The notes under the pieces: generated by a model
What the model saw: only the letters and a program-made list of their open reading frames with translations
Told to the model about the DNA's origin: nothing
Databases searched by the model: none
In this document: positions 12,501-25,500 of the stretch, in pieces
Position numbering within the stretch: the first letter of the stretch is position 1
How the letters are laid out: each line of letters opens with the position of its first letter
Translations under genes and position numbers: made by a program
Origin: Enoplosus armatus
Lineage: Eukaryota; Chordata; Actinopteri; Centrarchiformes; Enoplosidae
Assembly (NCBI RefSeq): GCF_043641665.1
Contig: NC_092202.1
Coordinates: 16,480,036 to 16,544,035, forward strand
Direction of reading: 5' to 3'
DNA: 64,000 bases

Positions 12501-15500
12501 TGGACACTTAAACTGGCCAACACACACTGAGGACATGGCATTACACAAATGTCTTGAGGTTCGAGTCACGCTCACGGTGAGCCTCCATCTGCAACAACTT
12601 GTTATCACCTTCAGAATCAAGCAGGAGGAATTCAAATGCGTCCACACTCAAATGGGTGCTCTTCTCTTTTTTTCAGCTACAGAACAGAACGTACCAATAA
12701 GGAAGCAATATATGAAAAAGAAAAAGGCATTCCTTTTCTTTAGAGTACCATACATGAACACAACTCCACGTGGGTGTTAACGGGTCCTTTTCTGCTCTGA
12801 TGTAAAGTTACAGTAGAGGAGTGATGACACTCCGGAGATTTGAGAGTTGGTGAGGAGGAAGGAGTACCCAGCAGACAAAAGGAAGGTGCAGAAAAAGCTT
12901 ACACCCTCATATGATGAGATGTGTCATTTTCGCAGGCTACAGGTTTTGCCCCTCGGGTGTTTTTTCACGTAATAGGCGAAGAGAACACTATGTCCCCAAT
13001 TTATGAACAAAACAGTCACTTTACAAAACTTCACATACGCAACTTGTAAGCAAGACCATTTTAGTATCTAAACCCATGGAGGAATCCCCTTCTGCATCAT
13101 CAAATCACATCAATCCAATCTCGAAGGAGAACTGAAAAAATAGTTTTCAGCATTTTTCCAGGTCATTCCACTGATGCTATCATCACAGCTCAGCTCAGTT
13201 ATAATTACCAATGGCCCCTAAGGTCACCCTCACTAATTACAGGTGTTACCAGACAGGTAGACTTTTAAATGTAGACCTGCTTCAGATTCTACAAAGAGCC
13301 ATTGTCTGAAGGGGAGCTTGTCACAGGGGGTTGAAGGTGCCTTGTTTTGAGAGAAGGCAGCTGCCAACACCCCTCCTTTCCTTAACTAAACCCCATGTCA
13401 CCTTAAACAATGCTGTGTTGACCTCTGCATGAACCAGGGTGCTTCACCTGAACTAAAGGGTTAATCTTGATGGTACACCCCATGTGAGACAAAGACTAAG
13501 TGGGACACAGAGTTCTAGTCCGGGTCAATGTCAGCCAACAGAACAGACAGAGATGACCCTAAACTACCGTAAACAAAGCTCCTCTTGTTGGATAATTTTA
13601 GTCAGCTGAGTACCTAATTGTGTTTTGACCAGCTGGGTAGCTTGTCAAACTACACAAACCCGAACGCTAAGTTTTAACCAAGAAAAATAAACTATGTATT
13701 TTAAAATGGAGCTGCAAATCAAGTTTCCATATGCAAAATACAAGTAACAATTCCTGTTGTCTGCAGTCCTGTAGTTAATTTTTTTAATTAGAAATTTGTA
13801 TGAAATGCTTAATTTGTAAACCATGAGGTCCCAGTGAAATTGAAATTAGTGACCTGTTGGATTCTGTGATACTAAAAGGTTTATTATGGGAAAAAAAGAC
13901 TGACGGATTAAGCAAATGTTAACAGAAAGGGTGTTAGGGCCCTGCAGACAGATACACTACTAGCCATAAGTAACTGCTATCGTAATGATTCACAGCTATG
14001 AAGCATTAGTTCAGGCAGAACTGAAGTTGTGCTTGCATTGGCTGATTGGCATCAGCTGATTGCAATATGCCTCACAATGACTGGCTTATTCACAGCTGTG
14101 TGACTGGTAACATCCAATCACATTCATGCAGGTGTACAGCACAGACATTATAACCTGACACTATCACTGTTTATTCTGCTGATTACGCTCATGCCAATGC
14201 TGTTTACTGCCGCAGCTCCGTCCATCAACCCAACATCCATCTTTTGTGGTATTTCTTATTGTTGATTAAACTAAGATTTCAGGTTCATGTCTGGTTTATT
14301 AAGGGGGATTAGCTCTCCCAGCAGAATCCTTGTCACTGCTCACATTCATTAAGAGCTCCATCAAAGAGCAGATTTTTGCAGACATTTCTACCAAATAAAA
14401 CTGTATAATTATTTGCTATAAACGGTCAATTCCTTGTAATTGGCTCAGATTCTACAATTTAAAGTAACACTTAAATTTGTCAACTTTTAGACAAACAAAA
14501 AAAGGATAACAGGATTATTTCCTAACCAGAAATAAAAGTACATGCAAATAATAAAAATATCTGTGGGGCTTATACTTGATGATGTTAGTTTTTCTAAAAT
14601 TCTAGCTATGGCCTTACTTATATACTAAACTACAACAAAATGGAAGCAAACTGCCTTTGATAGTACAGCAGATCTGCCAATTGTGTGATTTTCACTCAAT
14701 GTGTCTTTACCCTAAGCCCCAGAAAAAGGGAAGCACAGACTTCTGACTGGCTGGTGATGGACGATGACCAAGAAAGGTTTAGCTGTGGCAATGTTTTCAC
14801 AGCTGTGTAGTAAATGAATGCACCTTCCAGTGACTATGATTGTAGTCATCATCGCAAAGCAAATATAAAACCAGCAGTTGACACCGGTTTACTGGCAATA
14901 AAGATTCTGTGAATTGATCAACAAAAAGGTTGTCAGTAAAAAAAAAAGAAAAATTGTATTCAACATAGCAACCTGCTCCTGCAGTTGATTTCCATTCGTG
15001 TTTATTTCCATTCATTGCAATACAGTGGATACACTCCACCACAGACAGTAAATGTCACAGACAGTGTTAAGTTTCCAAGGCATTGTGAAAGAGTCTCCAC
15101 CAAAGGTCAAGACTGATCCTTTTCTCTATTTCCTCTCTTCTCGCAAAGCTGTGCACCAATAGCAGCTGCTTTTCAGCACGGCCCAGGCCATGACTCACTG
15201 AAGCACTAAGGGCTACAGATGGCTTTGATCTACGTCAAGTCACCAGTCAAATGGTTCACAACGGTGGCGAAAGCAACACTTTGGATGTGTCCACTGACAC
15301 TGAAAAAGTGCATGCTGTACAGGCCTGCAGTGTCAAAAGGACAAGGAAACATGCAAAAATGAATGTTATCAGTTTCTTGGATGTTTTCCCCAGTCCCCAG
15401 TGCATGAGCAGCCACATAAAGTTGCAAGGAAATTAATTCAACAAAAATCTATTTCTCTAGCAGGTCATCAAGGTGAAATGCAGCTTTTTTTCCCAGTTGA

Positions 15501-16684
15501 GATGATTCAACCAACACACCTGGATGAGATGTGGACAGTCAGCCTTTGCAGATTTCCGTGCTCTCAAAAACATTTGACATCACAAAAACCTACACAGCTG
15601 CTCCCTCCACAAATATCTTTTTCAATTCAAAACAAAACAAGCTGAGGATGAATTGCTTAATGTGTGTGTAGAAAATTGCAGAGAAGGTGAATGCCAGAAA
15701 CAAATAGCCTATTTTTGCCATTTCAATACACAAGTTTTTCAATCTGATCACAACATCTGAGGGCTTTGTTTGAAAGATATGTTACCAGAAGGCTTTTGAT
15801 TGGTATTCCAGCCAGTCCATCACCTCTCCACTTCCAGGGCCACATCTTTCTCAGAGGTGAACAGTCTAGAAACAGCCCACATACAACAATCTGGCTCTTC
15901 TGTGTTTGGCGTTGCGGCCTGGCAGGCTGAATCTGACCCCTGTGGACTAGTTCACAAAGGGGATTCAGTCTTCTCCAGGATGTGCAGCCATTTAAGGGTC
16001 AACAAACAAAGCTCTACACAAAAGGTCATGCTGGGAAATGCTATGGCTGGAAAGTGGACCAGTACCACTGCAGTACAGTACCACCAAGCCAGAGCATATG
16101 TGGGTCACAGCAAACTGGACAGTTCGATTAGATGTCTTTCTCCCTGCCTGGCCTCAGTTTGAATTCAGTATGGCACAGTCCATGTACATGCTTGCATTAC
16201 AACCTGCTGTGTTTGTGTGTGTGTGTGTGTTTGTGTTGATCTATTAACTAACTATAAATCATCATAATGCAGCTGTATGATCTGTCCATTAAATTCTTCT
16301 ATGACATTATGAACTACAACAACAGAATATAACTTCATTTGTTTTTGTCTTTTTTTCCATCAATCAATGAAACTAGGATAATAATAGGCCTATTAATAAT
16401 TATTTTATTAAAATGAAATAAAATATTTTTTTATTCTCAAAATCCTGCCAGAAGCTCTCACCTGCATGGAGTACCTGCTGCTCATCAGCCTGACCCAGGG
16501 CTTACCTCACCAGATTGGGACCGGCACCTATGTGATTGGATGTGGCACCTTTAATGTTATCTAAATCAGGGGGTGAGGAGGTTCAGCACTGTCCATAGTA
16601 CTAGTATGGAGCGGAGGAGACAGACAGAACCCGTCACACTGTTCAGCCTGCTGCTTTTCATGGTTGTTAATAAAATATTTGGCT

Positions 16685-16739
<55 letters not shown>

Positions 16740-17410
16740 TCTCCCCCTGACCTGCCAAACCAGCACCCTCTCTGTGATCCTGGACACCTGATTTACATAT
16801 TAAGCACTGCTGGTCCCAGTCTGGGGAGGTCCCAGATCTTTCCCATATGTCAAAAATAAATTATTAACTTCAAAAAGAAAATGCTAATACTATATCTCAA
16901 AAGGAAAGGCTACACATCATTTCACTTCAAAGTGCTGCAGGTGAAATTAGTGGAAGTTCTGGATAAACTCCAATTAGCCTGTAAGCTTTTAACAAGTCCT
17001 GTTCTACTGGATAAAATACCTGAACCTGTTGCCTCTGTGACAACAGAGTTCACCTGCTGCTGAAGGTGGGTTAAGAGGCCCACGCACGTGTGTGCATGTA
17101 CGGTCGCAAGGATGCACGCACGAGTGCACGGCTGAGTTGTATTACTCACTCACTCACTCAGGTATGTACACACATGTGGGACTTTTAGAAAATAATCATA
17201 CGAACGTATGTACGTGCGTCTCGTCCTCCATGACCCATTTCACCCCCCATAGTGTGTGTGCGTGTTTGTGTATCCACAATCTCTCAAAAATCAAAGAGAC
17301 AATCGAACTGAAAAAATTGCTTAAACAATGTACCACCCATATGTTTTCCAAGGAAAACATATCTGTGTGTCTTTCTATGATCTGCCCCTATGATTTTGAA
17401 ATGAAGTGAG
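9504..17410. other. No gene seen; unique sequence with simple repeats
   Basis: This 7.9-kb stretch has no open frame with a recognisable domain. It contains GT-rich patches near 10005-10055 and 16211-16233 and a long GA run listed separately. The segment near 11690-11790 (containing taaattaattatcatg) looks unique and moderately rich in ordered sequence and could be conserved noncoding DNA, which I cannot test here. Confidence 0.5.
16686..16737. repeat. (GA)26 microsatellite
   Basis: A perfect GA run of about 52 bases. It generates spurious Ser-Leu and Arg-Glu repeat frames on both strands. Confidence 0.95.
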
Positions 17411-17729
17411 GAAGGACAGTCAACCTGACAAACTTACATTGACCCCCCCCCCCCCCCGCCAACACAAACACATTAGTAATACGTTATATTAACGTACATC
17501 ACCCCTGTCCCCCCTGCGTTACGCATTCACCCCCTACTGGACACTTTACTTTATTCTGGTCACTGCACTGTTGTTATTTATCTTATCTTATTTTTATTCT
17601 TATTCTTATTTTACCTTTTATATTCTACTTATTTGTTATCAAAACAATAGCACCTTCAGACCACAGCAAATTCCTTGTAATGTATGTTACTTGGCAATAA
17701 ACAGTTTCTGATTCTGATTCTGATTCTGG
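17411..17729 (+). mobile_element. 5'-truncated copy of the L2/CR1 LINE, same family as the one at 51.7-53.9 kb
   Basis: From the C-run at 17443 onward the sequence parallels 53635-53902. Shared words include gttatattaacgt, ccccctactggacact, caaattccttgtaatgta and ttggcaataaacagtttc, followed by tandem gattct units. It therefore represents only the 3' UTR and tail of this family. Orientation is plus. Confidence 0.75.
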
Positions 17730-19396
17730 AACCAAGGGATGCAATCAGATCCAGTATTCCGTCTTTTGTGGAGCAATGATAAAGCTTGAAATATGGATAT
17801 TCTGACCAACCAACCCAATTCATTATGATGTACATCTTGATACGACAGGTTGGTGTGGTGCTAATGACAACAATGGGTGATTTAGCTCCCTAACCCTAAC
17901 CCTAAACTTCAGAATCTCAGAAAACACTCTTAAAGTGTGTTCAGACTGATTTCTGCTCTAGGCAGCACAAATTAAGGCAAGATGTGTCCATGCAAGTTGA
18001 AAATGTTTCAGCTTGACCAAACAATTTGTGCTTATACTGAGGCTTTATGACTCCTTAAACCTGCAATAACTGATTTTATGGCAACTTGGGGGCAACCGAA
18101 GCAAGTTGTGCACACAAACTTGGTAGCAAACAGTTTTGTATTTACACATCTAGCAGTTACAGAGAAATATTAACATTCGTGTTTGTGTCCACTTGACGAA
18201 TGTAAGTAAGACTCTGTTAGCTCTGTATTGTGTCTATTCCAACTCCTGAGGGAAATATCTGGCTCTTTAGCTGCTAAAAGTGAGAGTGAACCAAAACAGT
18301 CAAGCTGGAGGCAACAAACGGAAATTCGCAATGAAGCTCTGTAAAGCCGAGGGGAGCTGCAGATTCAGGTGATAATTACCTGTAGGTTCATCACTACTAG
18401 CAACAACGTTCACATTTTCTTGTTGTCATTTCATACATTGTTAATATAAAAATGTTAATTGCAGCCACTTTAAAGAGACGAGCGGTAGAAGGAGAAAAAT
18501 AACTGAAAGAAGTCCATTCTTCCAGAAAGAGTGCATTGTAAGTTCTAAAGGTCAGTCAAGAGTCTGAGGTGTCACAAAAAGAAATACACAGGCTCACACA
18601 TACAGTCAATAAGTATGTTGTTAGCTACCAGCTACAGGTATTATCTATACAGTCAGTCCATCGGTTGAAACAAACAAACAATGTTGTACTTTGCACAAAT
18701 TTGATAGCAGCACCAACACTCAAGTTCACCTGAGGTGCTGCCTACAAAGTCAATGACACGTGAGAAACTAAATGCATCCAGCTCGACAACAAATGAGCTT
18801 CTGAGAGCCACCTCTGAAATCCTGTTCCATCTCATCTCAGTGTGGACACAACAGGCTGGTTACCTACAGTAACTACCTCACCTCTTTTCCTTTATGTCCC
18901 CCCCTCTCTCTCATATCTCAATGGCTTCAAAAAATCCCTCTTTTCCAATCATCCCACGGCTCAATGTGCTGACTGGCCCTCTTCGCTCTTCCGTGTGCCC
19001 GCACTTCCCAGTTGTATCCACATGAAGAATATGTAATTACAGGAGAGTCCAGGCCTGATAGAGGACTTTGTGTGAAGCCACAATGCAAGCCAGGAAGAGT
19101 CATTCTGACCAGGGTCCATTATCAGATTAACAACCCCCTCTTCTTCTATGTTTGGGCATCGCCGAAATCTCCTACGGGTCTCTTACTCCCTCTTTTTCTG
19201 TATGCTTTCCTAACCCTCTCTGTTTTTGTCTTTCCCTCTGGTCTCCCAGACGTGCCAGGTTACATGCCATTGTCCAGCTGGGTATAAGCTACAAAGCCCA
19301 CTACAGGAAAAAGATGGAGATAGAAGGAGGGAAGTGAAAAATCTGTGAAGAAAAGGGCAGATGAATGTATACATTTGCAGCTAAGAGGAAGTTAAA
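17730..19396. other. No gene seen
   Basis: Unique-looking intronic sequence. A three-copy CCCTAA run occurs at about 17889-17905. No coding domain is recognisable in the short frames. Confidence 0.55.
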
Positions 19397-19463
19397 TGGT
19401 AAATGGTAAATGATCTCACTTATGTAGCGCTTTTCAACCTTCACGGTTCCCAAAGCGCTTTAA
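19397..19463 (-). mobile_element. SINE 3'-tail fragment, same family as the SINE at 50800
   Basis: The sequence taaatggtaaatgatctcac followed by gcgcttttcaaccttcacgg matches the reverse complement of the last ~65 bases of the intact SINE at 50800-51047 with only a few differences. The tRNA-like head is absent, so this is a 5'-truncated copy or a copy of a partner LINE sharing that tail. Confidence 0.65.
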
Positions 19464-20580
19464 GTTAAATAATCGCTTGGCGGTTTTGTAAAATCCAAAA
19501 TGGGGAATGTCCTTTTCTGTTACTAATATTTCTAAATTCTTGTGGAACAATAATGATAGGATATTATGTGGGTTTGCGAAGGCGAGTTCATTTTCAGTGT
19601 AGTGCTGAGCTCCCAGGCTCTGGATAGTTTCCTGTGACCGTTCACTCAGCCAATCGAGCCCAATTACTGCAGAGCAGTGAACACACAAACACAGTGACAC
19701 TAAGTTTTTTCAAACTTCTTTAACTGGCCTCCCTGTAGAAAGATATTGAGTTTCACCCTGGCAGTGGTTCACTTCACATGATAGAAATGAGGGAAAACCC
19801 CTGGCAGGAAATGCTACAACTGCAGGGTTTTCTTAGTATTTAAAAGTGGCCTGAAATGACACTCAGCAGTACCCTGTTTTTAAGACAATGAGAACACAGA
19901 GAGGGCGAGATTAGAAAACTATATGGATGTCTATATTTTCCTAAAAATGTTATTTATAAAATAAGCACTACTGCACAAAACAATGGTGTGAATTAATCTG
20001 GAAAGGCACACATCTGTTCAAGCCAACATCTACATATGATAAAGGATTCATGGGGCTTCATCTGATATATTCATATTGATGATTTCTAATCAAGAGGGAA
20101 TTATCGCCCTTCATTTTGATTTGATATTCTGATCTATCAAGTAACACTTGGTAAACAACTGTGCCTTGGGCAAATGGTCAGTTTACTCCTCCAGCATTGT
20201 GATTGCCAGATTTAATATGAATGAAGAGAACAGCTGCTCAACATTACCCATAGCAGCTTCCGATGCTAAAGACTGGGTGTCTGACTTAATTCCCTAGGAA
20301 GACACTTCAAAAGATTTGTTTAACTAGAAGAAACAAGCAAGGGATCACAGTAGAGGGAGTGTGATTGGGTGTTATGTACACTGGGTAGAGGTATCAAAGT
20401 ACCTGCATAAGGGAGAAAACACTAAAGTCCTTTTAAAACGCGAACTTCTACTGCCACATCTGTTGCCCAGTGGCGTTGTTGGTGTGTATTTCGGCTACAG
20501 GCTATATCCAATCCTACCACAGTCCTGTACCACTGGCTACATTGCTGCTATCCCCCAGTCTAACCTTATCATCATGTGGC

Positions 20581-21051
20581 TTAAAAAGGTCCCATATTGT
20601 AGAAAGTGAGATTTCCATTCTATATAAATACTGTGAAAGTATCAAAACACTCAGCCCGTGTTCAGACACTGTGCCTTTAAACGAGTCATCAGGACTTCCG
20701 TGAGGTTGTAATGTCAACTATACAGTCACCGCACTCCGCCACGCCCCCAGCAGGTCATCTGCTCCAGGCACAGCACACCCACAAAGTACAGGGACGCTCT
20801 CATCCACCCGCTCAGTCTATCTAACTTATTCGACCACTCTTCTCAGGACTGCTAGTACTAGTTTTTGGAGGTTGTTCAGTATGTCTAAAATGGCTTGTTT
20901 CAGACAGAGGGTGAACAGAGGGGCTGCATAAAGGGCCAGTAGAAGATTTTTGAACTTGGACTTTTTTGAACTGTGAATCATGCAAAGCTACTCTAGTGGT
21001 GTCCCATAATAAAAATATAGAGCTGAAATGAGCATAATATGCCACCTTTAA
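20581..21051. mobile_element. Non-autonomous DNA transposon (MITE) flanked by TTAA
   Basis: The left end reads TTAA then AAAGGTCCCATATTGT. The right end, read in reverse complement, is TTAA then AGGTGGCATATTATGC. The ends are thus imperfect inverted repeats sharing AGGT and CATATT cores, next to TTAA at both sides (20581-20584 and 21048-21051). TTAA is the target duplication of piggyBac-type elements, so that superfamily is a reasonable guess. The element is 471 bp and encodes nothing convincing. Confidence 0.55.
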
Positions 21052-21171
21052 TAGAGCAGGTTGTAGTTTAAAGTAGAGGAAATGGCTAACAATATGACAT
21101 GATTAATATAGCTTAAAAGTTGAAAGCTTGTGCACCCATGAAGAAATCAAAATGTGGGGGGACCATGTTAT

Positions 21172-21400
21172 CAGAATCAGAAATACTTTATTGATCCCCG
21201 GGGGGAAATTGTACAGCACCGGTGCTCCCATTCAAGATTAGGAAGCAGCATACATTTAGAAATAAAAGTATGTACAAAATATAAAAATAAGAAATAGAAA
21301 ATAAAAATATACATTTACAATATTTAATGAAAAATAAAAGTAAAAGAAATATATATATATACACAGGAGAAGAGTGAATGCAGTCAGACGCAGTCAGATC
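21172..21400 (-). mobile_element. L2-type LINE 3' end, minus strand
   Basis: Starts with atcagaatcagaaatacttt, then attgatccccggggggaaat. Read on the minus strand this is a LINE tail ending in tandem ctgatt words. The following AT-rich stretch with taaaaataagaaatag words fits a degraded LINE 3' UTR. Confidence 0.6.
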
Positions 21401-22495
21401 CAGATAATCAGATGATTGGACATAGTTTTAACTGCAAGTAAACTTGTTTTCATTACTATACTTAACATTCTTGGTGTCACCCAATAATCTCCTAAAGGTT
21501 TTGATCAGCAGTTTTGACTGATAAAGTGATATGAAGTTGTATCACCAGCTATTTGACCTAAATGGCTCTATAGAATGCATGTTTCACAAATAGCTACAGC
21601 AATTTCAGTTTTGTACTTGTTTAAGATCCCCTGCAATCATGTTTCAAGACGTAAAAATACTTTGCTGTGAATACAATTTTATTTTAAACACAGCTTTAAG
21701 GTGAGCACAGAAAACGTCCCTTCCCTAACCCCCCTTCCGCAGATGAATGTAAAAACAGCATTCTAATGTCAAACTCTGCACGTACAGTTCATCATACTGC
21801 ACCGTGAGGGTCCAATATCCAAGTGAAGTACAATACACAAAACATTTTTGAGTTGAATGGGGACTTCAAACTGAGGTCACCGACACCTGTGGTGACTAAG
21901 CTTATATATGTAGCTGTCAACAGTAAGTGTGTCTGGATCAAATGTGCTTTCTGTTCAACTGCATTACTTGTTTAAATAGCTGTGTGTACACAGAGGACAT
22001 GTAAGTGTGGGCCTGCGAGTGGCAGCAATGGAAGGAACGCCATGAGGGTAACCTCTCGCTGTCTGAAAGCACCTTAATGTTTGAGATTATCACGGCCAAA
22101 ATGACTGCTTGTCTGAAGAGAGATCCTTGGAGCCCAACTGTACAGGTGGTATTCCAAACTGAAAAACTTGTGTGTGTTCTTTGTTTCTGTCTGCTAAAGT
22201 AGGTGTGTGTCTGTGAGGTTTGTATGTGCTTGTACAATGATATGCACTTGTGCTTGAGTGACTCATCACTGCAGTGGAGTATGGACGACAAAGGAAACGA
22301 TGGCATCCTTTGAGTAAAAGACAGAGGAGGCTGAATTCAGGAGGCTCTTAGCATGAGGACTGATGACAGACATGATACTGGAGATTTGAGGTGTTCCACT
22401 ACAGAGGCCCACAAGCGTTCTGTAAATGTGACAATGCAGAGAAGGCAACAGCATATGGGGCGGCAAAAATTCAGATGGGAATACTCATAAACACA

Positions 22496-22522
22496 ACACA
22501 CACACACACACACACACACACA
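22496..22522. repeat. (AC)n microsatellite
   Basis: About 13 CA dinucleotides. Confidence 0.9.
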
Positions 22523-25500
22523 GCAGGTTGTAATCGTGCCGACATGTGTGCGCAGCATGCTCTGAAGTCACACACAAACAGGCAGCTGCTGGTGATCTGC
22601 TTTGAGTGTGTGATTGTGACTCTCTGGGGTTCCGATCTCAGCGTGTCATCACATAGGTGTGTCTTCCTGTGTGTGTGTTGGGTGTGATGTAATTTGTTTG
22701 CCTCTGCAGCTGTCGCGACCCAGCATTTCCATTCTGTGCTCACCCACCCCACCACCAACACCACCTCTGAGGATTAGCCACTGCGCATGCTGGGGACCAC
22801 ATCATAGCCAATCACGTATTCATGGGAAATTCAATTTCTCCGACACACTGGGATGATTTGTACCCTGACACAGGGCTCTATCTCGCCCAACGAATTGTGT
22901 CTCAAATTGAAAATGCAAGCGGAGGACGGCTTTTACAATGGGGCCCAAGCCGAGCAAAATATAGGAATGTGAGGAGGGGCAGTGGTGGGGAAAAAATAGT
23001 TAATGTGTGAGTATTTCCAGTCCACAGTGGAGCAAAACAGCCCTGACTTATTTGTTATACTGTTCCCTGTAGTGTGAGGGAAATTCATCTGCATATCAAT
23101 GCTATTGTACAACTCTGTTGATTAACTCTTTCTGTGCAGCTGGTGACAATAGGGAGGCAATCCACTTTCATTTTCGCCACCCTCGCCCTTCTCTACTTTC
23201 CATTCCTGTCCTAAAATACAGATATTTTCCCAACCCCTACTATCATACATTAATATGGATTTTAAACAGTGTTAAACCCCTTTCAGCATCATTAACATCA
23301 TGCGTCCCATCCCCATACATATCTCAAGTTAATCCCATTTGCCAGACAATCCAGATAAGGAATCATCATGTCAGTAATGGAGGTGGCACCGTTGGGACAC
23401 ACAGCAAGCGCAGGTGCCAACGGGCTAATTGAAACCAATCAGCATTTCACACAGCAAGCGTCACCCGCATAATCAGGTTGTTCCCTGTAAAATTCCCCAC
23501 AGTGCTTTGCTTATTTCCCCTCCCTGCGTTTTCACTCTTCCCAGCGGTGATGGCCTGAATACACAGACGTGCTGCTGTGTTTAACAATGCAGACTTGCAA
23601 TATATGGCAGGGTCACAGGTCACAAGGAAGAGGTACATAGTGGGAGTGCAGGCACGGGTTCTCCTTCACCTCCCGTCAAGATGGATCTCTGCCCCAGGTA
23701 AGTCTTCTTGTGAAGGACTGTAAAATCAAATGAGACCAGTGGGAAATGTGGAGATTCCCCCCACAATGAAAAAGATATAAACTGTGGAGCCTTTAAGATG
23801 GTGATATTTCCAGATAGATAATCTCCTCTCTGGGTGAGAGATTTTGAAGAGGGGAACCTTATTTTATCTTCTCTCTACCCAGCAGCAGGCCTGATGATTT
23901 TCCTTTTTATCCTGACTGTCTCCTAAAGTTAGAAACACATACTGTGAGAATATTTTTTGCGCTAATTTAGTCATTCCAAAAGGCATACAGAAAACAGTTA
24001 AAACAACAGGGACAACGCCAGCTACTCAAGACTCTGAGGATGTCCTGATGCGGTATCTGAAAGTTAGCAGGTTTGATTTTTTAAAATCACTCTGCTGTAA
24101 GACAGTTTGTCTTTCTATTTTTCCTTTCAGACATTTTATTCATTTAGCATGGCATTCAACAGACTTATCCGCCGAGTAAATTGTTTGTTTGCAAACCTTG
24201 ACACAACATCCCTGCTGTGAGCCTTGAGCTACAACTTATTAATTAGAATGGGAAATCTGTATGGAAAATATTCCACATGGCTGCATTTCTCCAAGGTGCA
24301 CCACTACTCAAATTAGGTGAGAACGTCCACTGCTCAGCTTAATTAATTTGAACCACCTTCGATGAGTCCTGTAGCTCACGCAAAGACGGCAGATCGACTT
24401 GCATTATTATCCGCAATGTTTACACACGGGCAGACTTTGTGCACACTTTCCATGTCAACCAACAATCTCCAACCCTTTTTAAAAATGCAGCAGGTGTCGT
24501 CCATTCAGCACCGATGCCCCTTGCCGATGAGCCACAGCCTAAGTCTTTGCAGTTGAAGTGGTGCTAATGAGAATGAAGTCATGGGGATTCTGGCAGCTAT
24601 TGTGACTGATGTGGAGAGAGACACAAGCCAGAACCATAACACCTCTTTTATACAACACACATACCCTCCACCCAGTGTTTCAAAACATGCAGAGTGTTGG
24701 GCCAATGGCGGCTGCTGATGGGGAAATAAGGGCAGTTTCTTGGCAACTGGCAGCCATTTTGGAGGCCAGTTCCACTAAAAGGATTTATGAGGGAAAGAGG
24801 AGGATAGAAAGGAATAAAACTTCCCTTCCTTTTTCATCTTTTCCATTTGACAATCAAAACCCCAACTGAGCAACCAAACTGATGCAGGGACGATGTACGC
24901 GAAACAGTCTCAATTAAAAGTAGCCTCAAAGAATACTTTTAATTCACATCCATCAGACATGGAGTTGTGCTTTTGAATGGCCAGTGACTGACTGTCTTTC
25001 ACTGCCTGGAGATCTGGAGAAGAAGGAATGTATAGAGAAAGGGGCTGTGAGAAAGACGAGGTTTAACAGGGGAGGAAGCAGGGGGAATGGGTTTAACGAG
25101 GCTGTAACACTGCATAAAAGAATGTCCTCTTTCCGGATGGACACTGCAACACACATACATGCGTAGGCATAGGCATCAAAGAGGGACACAGTGCCATGTT
25201 TCATCAAGGATACAGTTTTCATCAGTTGTGTTCTAAAGAACTTCCCATTCTGATGTTACTCAGACTGAGCTATTCTTTGACATGCACAGGTCTCTGGGTA
25301 CAGCGACAAGGTCAGGTCTGACAGTGACCAAATATCTAACAGATGATGTAATTCAAGAAGCTGCTTTGCACACTTTGCTCAAAGAAGGACATACTGCCGA
25401 CCACTTAGTTACTATTAGTAGTTTTCTTTGAAAGCATCGGACTCAGTATATAATATAGGTCTTCTGTTAAAGAAACAGGTCTAACAACTGTGATGTGCTC

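Noticed and set aside
16561..16791. Overlapping frames with Ser-Leu or Arg-Glu repeats
   Set aside because: Products of the (GA)26 microsatellite in several frames.
17889..17907. Interstitial telomere-like CCCTAA run
   Set aside because: Only about three copies, common by chance in fish introns. A similar two-copy run is at 2897 and a TTAGGG pair at 3341.
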